Of a stretch of 64,000 bases of DNA, positions 45,713-54,186 are shown one piece after another. A model generated the notes under the pieces. That model did not search any database, was not told where the DNA came from, and saw only the letters and a program-made list of their open reading frames with translations. The position numbers were made by a program, and so were the translations under genes. The stretch is from Spirosoma endbachense. GTDB taxonomy: Bacteria > Bacteroidota > Bacteroidia > Cytophagales > Spirosomataceae. How positions within the stretch are numbered: the stretch's first letter is position 1; every line of letters starts with the position of its first letter. The stretch is taken from the NCBI RefSeq assembly GCF_010233585.1, contig NZ_CP045997.1:9879793-9943792 (forward strand), given 5' to 3'.

Positions 45713-47290
45713 ATGTTTTATAACAAATCGCTCCGTTCTCTGATCGGTATGCTAACCCTGGGCACGCTACTGACCCTTAATGCCTGTCAGAATATGCAAC
45801 CACAGCTAGAGCCGCAAAGTGGCCTCTCTACTGCCAATGCACGTCTGTCTGCTGATTTTATGTTTTATGTCTTGACAGACAACAATCAGTTATTAAAACT
45901 GAATACGCAGAATCCTGGCGTCAATCTGGGCACGATCAATATTACAGGCGTTCAGAACAACGAACGGCTGGTAGCCATTGACTTCCGACCAGCAACGGGT
46001 CAGTTATATGGCGTCAGTAACGGTAGCCGAATTTATGCTATTAATCTGGCCAATGGTGCGGCTACAGCGTTGGGATCAGGCGCATTCTCACCCAGTATTA
46101 ACGGCGATGTGGTTGGCTTTGATTTTAACCCAACAGTTGATCGCATTCGGCTTGTTACGAATAAAGGTCAGAATTTGCGCTTAAATCCGGAGACAGGAAC
46201 GGTAATGATTGTTGATGGCTCCATCAATGGTGTAGCCAACGTGGCCGTTTCGGGGGTTGCCTACACCAACAACCGTTCAGGATCTACCACGACAACCTTA
46301 TACGATATTGACCCAATTACGGACAAACTGTATCGCCAGGACCCGCCCAATAATGGAACGCTGGCAGAGGTCGGTTCACTGGGTATTGACATTGCCGGTA
46401 CGGGTAGTTTCGACATCGCCCCCGATGGCAGTGCCATTGCAACCTTAATTAGCGGCATTACGCAAGGACTTTATCAGATTGATCTGGCAAGCGGCCGTGC
46501 CGAGCGTTTAGGCGACCTGCCAGGCACAACCAGCATTGTTGGGGTAGCCATTCCAACGGAGCCGGTTGCTTACGCCGTCGATGGTGCCAATACGCTGTAT
46601 ATCTTCAATCCAATGACAGGCTCGTCCGTAACCAAAGCCATTACGGGCTTACAAGGCGGTGAGACGTTGTATGGTATTGATTTCAGACCGGCTAACGGGC
46701 AGTTATTTGCGCTGGGTAGCACAAGCCGGCTCTATACCATAAACACCTCAAATGGTGCCGCTACGGCAGTGGGTTCAGGGCCATTTACGCCGTCGATTCC
46801 AAGTGCAGGAGGTGACTTCGGATTTGATTTCAACCCAACGGTTGACCGTATCCGGCTTGTCGGTTTCAATGGTCAGGATCTGCGACTCAACCCTAATGAT
46901 GGCACTGTAGTCGGTGTGGATGGCACATTGGCTTTTGCGTCAGGACAGGGCTCACCAAACGTAACAGCAGCCGCCTATACGAACAACTTCGCAGGCTCAA
47001 CGGCAACAACCCTATACGACATTGATACCCGCACAGGCAGTGCCTGGTTAGTTATGCAGACACCTCCCAACAATGGAACGCTGGTGCCTGTTGGCTCGCT
47101 TGGGGTTGAGATAGAAGGTGGTAACGGCTTCGATATCGGTGGTACCTCGAATATGGGTTATGCGCTGCTGCGTTCGGGCGGTTCGACTAAAGTCTATACG
47201 ATCAACCTGTCGTCAGGGGCCGCATCATTCAGCGCTAATCTCACAGGCAACCCATCGGTTCGCGGCTTTGCCGTTGGCCTGGGTTTCTAA
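45713..47290 (+). CDS. Lipoprotein with two DUF4394 domains
   Basis: 525 residues, lipobox LTLNACQN. Two copies of the DUF4394 beta-propeller-like domain follow (~50-285 and ~290-525). Each has LVAIDFRPATGQLYGV or LYGIDFRPANGQLFAL, then VGFDFNPTVDRIRLV or FGFDFNPTVDRIRLV, then LRLNPETGTV or LRLNPNDGTV, and TTLYDID plus PPNNGTL. The copies are well conserved, so the duplication is visible within the gene. Surface-exposed, function unknown. A terminator follows. Confidence 0.93.
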   Translation: MFYNKSLRSLIGMLTLGTLLTLNACQNMQPQLEPQSGLSTANARLSADFMFYVLTDNNQLLKLNTQNPGVNLGTINITGVQNNERLVAIDFRPATGQLYGVSNGSRIYAINLANGAATALGSGAFSPSINGDVVGFDFNPTVDRIRLVTNKGQNLRLNPETGTVMIVDGSINGVANVAVSGVAYTNNRSGSTTTTLYDIDPITDKLYRQDPPNNGTLAEVGSLGIDIAGTGSFDIAPDGSAIATLISGITQGLYQIDLASGRAERLGDLPGTTSIVGVAIPTEPVAYAVDGANTLYIFNPMTGSSVTKAITGLQGGETLYGIDFRPANGQLFALGSTSRLYTINTSNGAATAVGSGPFTPSIPSAGGDFGFDFNPTVDRIRLVGFNGQDLRLNPNDGTVVGVDGTLAFASGQGSPNVTAAAYTNNFAGSTATTLYDIDTRTGSAWLVMQTPPNNGTLVPVGSLGVEIEGGNGFDIGGTSNMGYALLRSGGSTKVYTINLSSGAASFSANLTGNPSVRGFAVGLGF

Positions 47291-47316
47291 TGACATAATC
47301 CAACTGTTAATTATCG

Positions 47317-47348
47317 GCCCAATCTGCGTGAGTAGGTTGGGCTTTTTT
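47317..47348 (+). terminator. Rho-independent terminator of the DUF4394 gene
   Basis: Stem gcccaatct / aggttgggc (one G-T pair) with a short loop and then six T. It lies 27 nt after the stop codon. Confidence 0.85.
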
Positions 47349-47452
47349 GTGTGTAGCGTAGGTAGCTTCTGTACAGAGCAGCCGGCTGGCTTTTTCGGTA
47401 ATGAAGACGCAATTGGATTTAATCATTCACGTATAAAACGCTACAATAAAAT

Positions 47453-47482
47453 AGGGTGTCAGTTTCCTAAAACTGACACCCT
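47453..47482 (-). terminator. Rho-independent terminator of carB
   Basis: Perfect 13-bp stem agggtgtcagttt / aaactgacaccct with a 4-nt loop. On the minus strand it is followed by attttattg. It lies 22 nt beyond the carB stop codon. Confidence 0.85.
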
Positions 47483-47503
47483 AACAAACAGGCTGTATGT
47501 ATT

Positions 47504-50380
47504 TTACCGGCTCAGATACAGATTCCGTTCGGAATATATTTTCTGAAAATAATCGTCCGTCAGGTCGTCGATGAAGTAGATGCCTTCGCCGGTCGATTTC
47601 ATTTCGGGGCCAAGTTCCTTGTTCACATTCGGGAATTTGCTGAACGAGAACACCGGAATCTTGATCGCGTAGCCTTTTTTCACCGGCTTAAAGTCGAAAT
47701 CCTTCACCTTTTTATCGCCCAGCATCACCTTCGTTGCATAGTTGACATAAGGTTCCTGATACGCTTTACAGATGAACGGAACTGTCCGGCTAGCGCGCGG
47801 ATTGGCTTCGATGATATAAACCACTTCGTTTTTAATGGCGAACTGGATGTTGATCAGCCCAACCGTTTTGAGAGCAACCGCAATTTTTTTGGTGTGCTCC
47901 TCAATTTGCCGGATCACATTCTCGCTCAGGTCAAACGTTGGTAAAACCGCATAGGAATCGCCCGAGTGAATACCAGCCGGTTCGATGTGCTCCATGATAC
48001 CAATAATATAAACATCTTCGCCATCGCAGATTGCATCGGCTTCGGCTTCAATCGCATTCTCAAGGAAGTGATCGAGCAGGATATTATTGTCTGGAATATC
48101 CTTCAGAATCTTCATCACGTGCTGCTCCAGCTCGTTCTCGTTAATGACGATCTTCATGTTCTGCCCGCCAAGTACGTAACTGGGACGAACCAGGAGCGGG
48201 AAGCCAAGCTCCCGCGATAGCTCGATAGCCCCTTCCGACTCGCGAATTGTTCCGAATTTTGGATACGGAATATCGAGTTTGCGCAGCAAATCGGAGAAAT
48301 GGCCCCGATCTTCAGCCAGATCGAGTGCTTCCCAGCTGGTACCGATAATCTTGATACCGTAGCGAGTCAGTTTTTCGGCCATTTTGAGCGCCGTCTGGCC
48401 ACCCAGCTGCACAATGACGCCTTCGGGCTGTTCGTGCATGATAATGGCGTGAACGTGCTCCCAGAAGACAGGCTCGAAATACAGTTTATCGGCAATATCG
48501 GGGTCGGTCGAGACAGTTTCCGGATTACAGTTAATCATGATCGTCTCATAACCCGCTTCTTTAGCGGCCAACACGCCATGCACGCACGAATAGTCGAACT
48601 CGATGCCCTGCCCAATGCGGTTCGGTCCCGAACCTAACACGACAATTTTCTTCCGATTACTCCGAACCGATTCATTACCCGGCAAGTCAGAAACAGGCTC
48701 CGGCCGGTCGGTTGTGATCGGCAGCTGGTTGTTGAACGTCGAGTAATAGTAGGGTGTTTTTGCCTCGAACTCAGCCGCGCAGGTATCTACGCATTTAAAT
48801 ACGCGACGGATATTGTGCGTCTGGCGGTAGTCATAAATCTTGCTTTCTTTCACCTGCAAAAGGTGAGCAAGCTGGCGGTCAGCATAGCCTTTCTGCTTGG
48901 CAATACGAAGCAGTTCGGGCGGCAGATCATCCAGATCGTACTGTTCGATCTCGCGCTCCAGCTCAATCAACTCTTCGATCTGGTGCAGAAACCACGGATC
49001 TATTTTGGTCAGTTGCTGGATGGTCCGGAAAGACATCCCGGCTTTAAACGCATCGTAGATGTGGAACAGACGGTTCCAGCTCGGATGGGCCAGACTCTGG
49101 GTCAGCGCATCGCGGTCAGTCAGTTCACGGCCATCGGCACCAAGGCCATTCCGGCGAATTTCAAGCGATTGACAGGCTTTTTGCAGGGCTTCCTGAAAAT
49201 TACGGCCAATACCCATTGTTTCACCAACCGACTTCATTTGCAGACCTAATGAACGGTCGGCACCCGGAAACTTGTCGAAATTCCAGCGCGGCACTTTCAC
49301 GATCACATAATCGATGGCAGGTTCGAAAAAGGCCGAAGTCGTGCCCGTAATGGGGTTCATTAACTCGTCCAGATTGTAACCAACGGCCATTTTAGCGGCA
49401 ATTTTGGCAATCGGATAACCCGTTGCTTTCGACGCCAGCGCCGACGACCGGCTAACACGTGGGTTTACTTCGATAACGATGATATCGTCGGTTTGCGGAT
49501 TCACCGAAAACTGAATGTTACAGCCTCCCGCAAACTGCCCAATACCAGCCATCACCCGGATGGCCAGATCGCGCATTTTCTGGTAGAGCGTATCGGGCAG
49601 GGTCATAGCCGGTGCAACAGTGATACTGTCGCCGGTATGAATACCCATTGGATCGAAGTTCTCGATGGAGCAGATGATGATAAAGTTGCCATTATTATCA
49701 CGCAGCAATTCAAGTTCATACTCTTTCCAACCCATCACACTTTGCTCAACCAGCACCTCATGAACGGGCGATGCGTGCAAACCGGCGGTGAGTGCCTTAT
49801 CGAAATCTTCAGGATGATTAACGAAGCCGCCCCCCGTGCCGCCGAGTGTAAACGACGGCCGGATAACGAGCGGAAAGCCTATTTCCTGCGCAATTTCTTT
49901 CCCTTCCAGAAAAGACCGGGCGGTGCGCCCTTCACAAACGCCTGCACCCAGCTTCAGCATCAGTAACCGGAATTTCTCCCGGTCTTCGGTCGTCTCGATG
50001 GCGCGAATATCGACACCGATAATTTTTACATTAAACTTCTCCCAGATACCAGCCTTTTCGCAGTCGATAGCCAGATTCAGCGCCGTTTGGCCACCCATCG
50101 TCGGCAAAACAGCATCGATGGGCCGTCCCATTTCCTGATGTTTCTTCAGGATTTCAACAATGGACTTTTTCTCCAGCGGCAACAGATAAACATGATCGGC
50201 GTTGATAGGGTCGGTCATGATGGTAGCCGGATTGGAGTTAATCAATGCAACTTCAATACCTTCTTCCCGAATAGAACGGGCCGCTTGAGAACCGGCATAA
50301 TCAAATTCACAGGCCTGTCCGATAACGATAGGGCCAGAACCGATAATAAGAACCGAGCGGATTTGAGCGTTTTTGGGCAT
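47504..50380 (-). CDS. carB: Carbamoyl-phosphate synthase large subunit, lacking the C-terminal regulatory domain
   Basis: 958 residues. It makes carbamoyl phosphate for pyrimidines and arginine. Both ATP-grasp halves are present: the first with LIIGSGPIVIGQACEFDYAG and LVEQSVMGWKEYELELLRD, the second with VLGSGPNRIGQGIEFDYSC and NPRASRTVPFICKAYQEP. The E. coli protein has 1073 residues, and the last ~140 form the MGS domain that binds UMP and ornithine. Here the chain stops at YFQKIYSERNLYLSR, about where that domain would start. carA is not adjacent. Confidence 0.96.
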   Translation of the reverse strand: MPKNAQIRSVLIIGSGPIVIGQACEFDYAGSQAARSIREEGIEVALINSNPATIMTDPINADHVYLLPLEKKSIVEILKKHQEMGRPIDAVLPTMGGQTALNLAIDCEKAGIWEKFNVKIIGVDIRAIETTEDREKFRLLMLKLGAGVCEGRTARSFLEGKEIAQEIGFPLVIRPSFTLGGTGGGFVNHPEDFDKALTAGLHASPVHEVLVEQSVMGWKEYELELLRDNNGNFIIICSIENFDPMGIHTGDSITVAPAMTLPDTLYQKMRDLAIRVMAGIGQFAGGCNIQFSVNPQTDDIIVIEVNPRVSRSSALASKATGYPIAKIAAKMAVGYNLDELMNPITGTTSAFFEPAIDYVIVKVPRWNFDKFPGADRSLGLQMKSVGETMGIGRNFQEALQKACQSLEIRRNGLGADGRELTDRDALTQSLAHPSWNRLFHIYDAFKAGMSFRTIQQLTKIDPWFLHQIEELIELEREIEQYDLDDLPPELLRIAKQKGYADRQLAHLLQVKESKIYDYRQTHNIRRVFKCVDTCAAEFEAKTPYYYSTFNNQLPITTDRPEPVSDLPGNESVRSNRKKIVVLGSGPNRIGQGIEFDYSCVHGVLAAKEAGYETIMINCNPETVSTDPDIADKLYFEPVFWEHVHAIIMHEQPEGVIVQLGGQTALKMAEKLTRYGIKIIGTSWEALDLAEDRGHFSDLLRKLDIPYPKFGTIRESEGAIELSRELGFPLLVRPSYVLGGQNMKIVINENELEQHVMKILKDIPDNNILLDHFLENAIEAEADAICDGEDVYIIGIMEHIEPAGIHSGDSYAVLPTFDLSENVIRQIEEHTKKIAVALKTVGLINIQFAIKNEVVYIIEANPRASRTVPFICKAYQEPYVNYATKVMLGDKKVKDFDFKPVKKGYAIKIPVFSFSKFPNVNKELGPEMKSTGEGIYFIDDLTDDYFQKIYSERNLYLSR

Positions 50381-50495
50381 TTTTCAGCGGGACAATGAAC
50401 CGCGTGGGCGGTCCCGAATGAATGATGAACGATTAACTATTGACGAACAGTGGCTAATTGACAACCAATCCGTTATGGGGTGGTCAAAAATCCTG

Positions 50496-50503
50496 CAAAA
50501 TTA
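50496..50503 (-). promoter_or_regulatory. Candidate -7 box for carB
   Basis: The minus-strand octamer TAATTTTG matches the Bacteroidota TAnnTTTG consensus and is followed by CA. No clear -33 TTTG element is visible. It would give a ~110-nt leader. Confidence 0.4.
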
Positions 50504-50634
50504 GGGGTTTAAGAGGGAACGGAAAAGGGGAATTTTAGAAATAGGCAGATTCGATATAATTATCCGATATAGGTCACTAGTATTCCGGCTATTACGAAAC
50601 GACTATGACTTACGTCCAGTTTCAGCAGACGCTA

Positions 50635-50642
50635 TATTTTTG
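50635..50642 (+). promoter_or_regulatory. Candidate -7 box for the lipoprotein gene
   Basis: TATTTTTG matches TAnnTTTG and is followed by CA. The leader to the start codon would be ~100 nt. Confidence 0.4.
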
Positions 50643-50745
50643 CACCGGGGTGCCAATTAGCGCAACGAAATTGACGGGTCAGTAAATAATAATAATTGGA
50701 AAACGTCGGGTAGGCTCGTATTTTTGATTAATAAGTTTTTAATAT

Positions 50746-52179
50746 ATGTTCCGAACTCGATTTTACCTTTACTTCCTGTGTGTAGCGGTTAGCATGTTGG
50801 CTTTTACCTGTGTACGCGAGTATCCAGCAACAGCCCCTTATACCCCTCCTACTACCCCTACCAATCCGGGTAATCTACCGCCACAAACCCAGCCCGTTGC
50901 GCAAAATCGCCTATTTATCGGTAACGATAAAATTCGGTTAGCCATTGACCTGAACATGGGCGGTGCCATCAATTACCTCTCCGAAGCAGGCAGTTCAGAA
51001 AATATGGTTAATAACTATGACTGGGGCCGGCAATTACAAACTGCACTTTATGGCGGTCCTTTTCCCTATTCAGTGAACGGAAAAGATCCCGTTTATTTCT
51101 GGCGTAACCTGGGGTGGAACCCCGTTCAGACTGGCGATTATTACAACCACCCGGCTCGTATTGTCAGTTATCAGCAGGGGCAGAATTCGCTCTATGTTAA
51201 GACGATTCCGCTTATCTGGCCGCTCTTTGACGAACCGGCCGATTGTTTTATGGAGCACTGGATCGAGCTTCAGGGCAATACCGCACACGTAAAAATCCGC
51301 AGTACTATCAATCGTGCCGATACGGCTCAATACGATGGCAGAACCCAGGAAATGCCCTGCGTATACCTGAATGCCCCCTGGTATCGTATGGTTACCTACA
51401 CCGGTACACAGCCGTTTACCAACGGCCCCGTAACCGAAATCTCAAAGCTTGAGATGCTCAGTCATTATACCACCGAAAACTGGACTGCTCTACTCAACGA
51501 TGAAGGGCGTGGCGTGGGTTTATACCAGCCTAACCAGTTTCGGTTCAAAACGAACGGATTCGGGTCTGGGCATGTCGGGAAAGAATTTGATGTGACCAGC
51601 TATTACATGAATGCCGACCCTTTCCTGCAAATTGATCACAATGGCGTTTATGAGTTCGAGTACACGCTCATCCTGGGAACGCTGGCCGATATCCGGCAGT
51701 ACGCCTACGCTCAGCCGCGCCCGGAAACGGTTCCAAACTTTAAGTTCACGAAGGATCGCCAGGGATGGTTTTACTACAACGTAACCGATAAAGGATGGCC
51801 TATTCAAAATGAATTGAACGTTAACTGGCAACGGGCCGACACGTCGAAAGCAAACTTCCGGGTATGTAGCCCCTTTGTCTACTGGAAACCGACCGATGTG
51901 CCTAAAATTTACATCCAGGCCGCCTTTACGACAAAAGCAACGACTGCCCGAATCGTCTGGCGTAAACCCGAAGATTATGATTTTCTGGACGGTCCGGATC
52001 GACAGATCGACTTTCCTATCGTTGGTGATGGTAAATTCCGAACCTATGAAGTTAATCTGAGCGGTCATTCGGGATGGAGCGGCCTTATTAATCAAATCTG
52101 TCTGCTCAATCCACAGAATAACCTTGAGAAAGGCTCGAATATGAGGCTAAAAAGTGTTACGGTTGCTCCGGTTCAATAA
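50746..52179 (+). CDS. Large lipoprotein of unknown function, possibly glycan-related
   Basis: 477 residues, signal plus lipobox (LAFTCVRE), then a Pro/Thr-rich linker (~25-50). The main part is strand-rich with many Trp and Tyr residues (RLAIDLNMGGAINYLSE, then FFDEP-like turns and DCFMEHWIELQGN). This looks like a large beta-sandwich of the sort seen in carbohydrate-active or surface glycan-binding proteins, but no catalytic motif is evident and no family is claimed. Likely on the cell surface. Confidence 0.7.
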   Translation: MFRTRFYLYFLCVAVSMLAFTCVREYPATAPYTPPTTPTNPGNLPPQTQPVAQNRLFIGNDKIRLAIDLNMGGAINYLSEAGSSENMVNNYDWGRQLQTALYGGPFPYSVNGKDPVYFWRNLGWNPVQTGDYYNHPARIVSYQQGQNSLYVKTIPLIWPLFDEPADCFMEHWIELQGNTAHVKIRSTINRADTAQYDGRTQEMPCVYLNAPWYRMVTYTGTQPFTNGPVTEISKLEMLSHYTTENWTALLNDEGRGVGLYQPNQFRFKTNGFGSGHVGKEFDVTSYYMNADPFLQIDHNGVYEFEYTLILGTLADIRQYAYAQPRPETVPNFKFTKDRQGWFYYNVTDKGWPIQNELNVNWQRADTSKANFRVCSPFVYWKPTDVPKIYIQAAFTTKATTARIVWRKPEDYDFLDGPDRQIDFPIVGDGKFRTYEVNLSGHSGWSGLINQICLLNPQNNLEKGSNMRLKSVTVAPVQ

Positions 52180-52182
52180 ACC

Positions 52183-52284
52183 GTTTTTTGGTGGGGGGCG
52201 GGCGGGTTCTGTCCCTGTCCACGGTTATTTTGTCGATCTTAAGAAACCATGGCACGGGAACAGAACCCGATCCCGACAAAAAAC
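52183..52284. repeat. Dispersed palindrome, copy 4 (less perfect)
   Basis: Arms 52183-52226 and 52245-52284 pair with bulges; the core is gtccacggtt / aaccatggcac and the loop is again 18 nt. Outer arms contain cgggttctgt / acagaacccg and end in gttttttg / caaaaaac. It starts 3 nt after the lipoprotein gene stop, between convergent genes. Confidence 0.75.
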
Positions 52285-52295
52285 AGTAAAAACAA

Positions 52296-52339
52296 TTGGG
52301 TAGTTGATTGAACAGGAAACCTGCTCACCAACTACCCAA
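52296..52339 (-). terminator. Hairpin downstream of the ferritin-like genes
   Basis: Arms ttgggtagttg / caactacccaa (11 bp, perfect) with a 22-nt loop that can pair further (acagg / cctgc). It lies 17 nt after the stop of the second ferritin-like gene. On that strand it is followed by gtttttactg. Confidence 0.7.
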
Positions 52340-52356
52340 CCATTCACTCCACTTAC

Positions 52357-53127
52357 TTACGCTAAGAATGGAGTGGCAATAGCCAGCACCTGTTCTTTAG
52401 TCAGTGGCTCATCAAAGGCCCCCGTGACCTGATCGACACCAAGGCCTGTTAGATTGACAACATCAACTCCACCTTCAACGCGCACATCTTCGCCGGAGTA
52501 AACGGCTGATGGCGAACCGGCAGCACCCATGATCCAGCCTCTGCTGCCACCCAGATACCGAACTTTAGCCGCGTGCATAGCCTCTACCGAGTGAATCTGC
52601 AAAGCTACAGTCAGGATATCCGGTGCGCTGATCAAATTGCCAGCCTGGCCTTTGTAAGCACGAACACCGGTATCTTCAAAAGCCTGAGCAAGAGCCATGA
52701 AAGTCCGATAGTTCGAGAACGTATCAGGATAGGCCCCTTTAGCAGAGAAGTCAAAATTAGGCTTCGAAATAGCCGCACCGCCCAGCGCTGATTTCAGCAA
52801 GGCAACGTGAGCATTTTCGTGTTTAGCAATTTGCTGGAAGGTATTCCAGCCTTCCATACCTGTGATCAGATTTGGCGAGGCCAGACCCCGATTGTAGAAT
52901 TCAGCTTCGAGGTATTCCAGCGTCAGCGCAAAATTGAGTACATCCGTAACAACGCTGCTTTGCGCATAGGCTTTGTTTAGAATGGCCCCAAAAGCTACTG
53001 GCGCAACGCCTGTCAGTGCTTTTTTAAGAAAATTATGGAAAACATGACGACGCGATACATGGTCAAGGCGTTCGAACACGTCAGCATCAACCTTCTCAAT
53101 TTCAGTAAGTATGTTTTGTAGATTCAT
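52357..53127 (-). CDS. Ferritin-like domain protein, second of a pair
   Basis: 256 residues. The helical ferritin-like core has the metal-ligand pattern FALTLEYLEAEFYNRGL, then KHENAHVALLKSAL, then AQAFEDTGVRAYKG, and HSVEAMHAAKVRYL. This matches the Ferritin_2/desiccation-related group. There is a short hydrophobic segment at ~35-55 but no classic signal. It lies 12 nt after its paralogue and is surely co-transcribed. A role in iron or oxidative-stress protection is likely but unproven. Confidence 0.9.
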   Translation of the reverse strand: MNLQNILTEIEKVDADVFERLDHVSRRHVFHNFLKKALTGVAPVAFGAILNKAYAQSSVVTDVLNFALTLEYLEAEFYNRGLASPNLITGMEGWNTFQQIAKHENAHVALLKSALGGAAISKPNFDFSAKGAYPDTFSNYRTFMALAQAFEDTGVRAYKGQAGNLISAPDILTVALQIHSVEAMHAAKVRYLGGSRGWIMGAAGSPSAVYSGEDVRVEGGVDVVNLTGLGVDQVTGAFDEPLTKEQVLAIATPFLA

Positions 53128-53139
53128 GGCTGTTGAAGT

Positions 53140-53889
53140 TTAGGCACGACGTCCGTTTTTACCATTAATAATTTCCAGAACAAACGGCCGGACCAAAGTC
53201 AGAACTTCTTCCGGTGTCCGTGCCTCACCCAGACCAGAGGCTGCTGCAACGATATCGTCACCAGCGAAAGAGGTCGTCTGAGGATTCACCAGCTCACTGA
53301 TAATTGCCGTATGGCGAGCTTCTACCGACACAATCTTACCAGCCAGTAGCAGGTAATCTGGCGTAGTGATATACTTGCCTGCCCCATTGTATGCCGAAAC
53401 GCCGATCGCTTCAAAAACGCGGGCGGTGCCAAGTACAGATGCGCGGCTGCCGAAATTGATGCTACTGAAATTAGGTGTCAGGCCTGGAATTGCGGCAGCA
53501 CCCAAAGCAGCTTTGAATAATTCACGGTGAGCGATTTCGTGATCACGGATATCACTCAGAATCGCCATTTCATACCCGTTGATGCCTGCATAAGGCGTCT
53601 TGATTACCTGGGTGTAGAAAGCAGCCTCTAACTGTTCCAGCGCGTAAGCGTAGTTTAGTACGTTTACGTCTTTAGAACCAATATCACCGAGGTCGATTGC
53701 TTCACCAGCGCGGGCTGAGCCTGTGGCAACAGTTGGGTCAACAATTTGATCGTGGCAAGCACTTAATACAACACCAGCCGCTGCGGTGGCGCCCAGATAG
53801 CGCATGAACACACGGCGTCCTAAAGCTGCCGATGCCTTACCGGTCAGGCCCTGCGGAGTTGCCGTTGGGTCATTTTGTAGTTTTTCCAT
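53140..53889 (-). CDS. Ferritin-like domain protein with Tat-type signal, first of a pair
   Basis: 249 residues. RRVFMRYLGATAAAGVVLSAC is a twin-arginine-like signal with a lipobox (given here as its two parts RRVFMRYLG and VVLSAC). The Ferritin_2 core follows: YALEQLEAAFYTQVI, DHEIAHREL, VFEAIGVSAYNG and SVEARHTAIISEL, with Glu and His at metal positions. A perfect dyad lies ~30 nt upstream of the start and probably controls the pair. Confidence 0.9.
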   Translation of the reverse strand: MEKLQNDPTATPQGLTGKASAALGRRVFMRYLGATAAAGVVLSACHDQIVDPTVATGSARAGEAIDLGDIGSKDVNVLNYAYALEQLEAAFYTQVIKTPYAGINGYEMAILSDIRDHEIAHRELFKAALGAAAIPGLTPNFSSINFGSRASVLGTARVFEAIGVSAYNGAGKYITTPDYLLLAGKIVSVEARHTAIISELVNPQTTSFAGDDIVAAASGLGEARTPEEVLTLVRPFVLEIINGKNGRRA

Positions 53890-53917
53890 TGAGCATTTTT
53901 ATTGTTTAGTGGAGTTA

Positions 53918-53936
53918 CTTCTCGACGGTCGAGAAG
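53918..53936 (-). promoter_or_regulatory. Perfect 19-bp dyad upstream of the ferritin-like pair
   Basis: Arms cttctcga / tcgagaag with a 3-nt spacer, 28 nt before the start codon. Placed and sized like an operator for a dimeric regulator; as RNA it would be a stable hairpin in the leader. Confidence 0.65.
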
Positions 53937-54186
53937 CTGCACTAACTACTCGCAAACGGGCTCAATGGATTTGCCTTTTCTGTCGGCCAGAGACCTTTTG
54001 GCACGTTTTTGAGCAAGTGGCCCAAAAACAACCGTTCAGTAATGATTATGAGGAAAAAAATTATACTATTTGATTCACTTAAAATGCAGTTTTCCGTCGA
54101 CTCTAACCAACTATCACAACAGCAAAATTGAGACCTGTTGTAACAAGGCGCTACAAGCAAAATCACATTTACCGATAAAGAGGTAT

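Larger units (their letters stand above)
50381..50745. other. Divergent spacer between carB and a lipoprotein gene
   Basis: A 365-nt spacer with no gene. It holds candidate promoters for both sides: TAATTTTG on the minus strand (50496-50503) for carB, and TATTTTTG on the plus strand (50635-50642). Leader regions of about 100 nt would follow on each side. No riboswitch pattern could be confirmed. Confidence 0.5.

Noticed and set aside
50640..50700. ggggtgcc near 50647 as the start of a TPP riboswitch
   Set aside because: The conserved ctgaga and the second half of the aptamer are missing, and the downstream gene is not thiamine-related.
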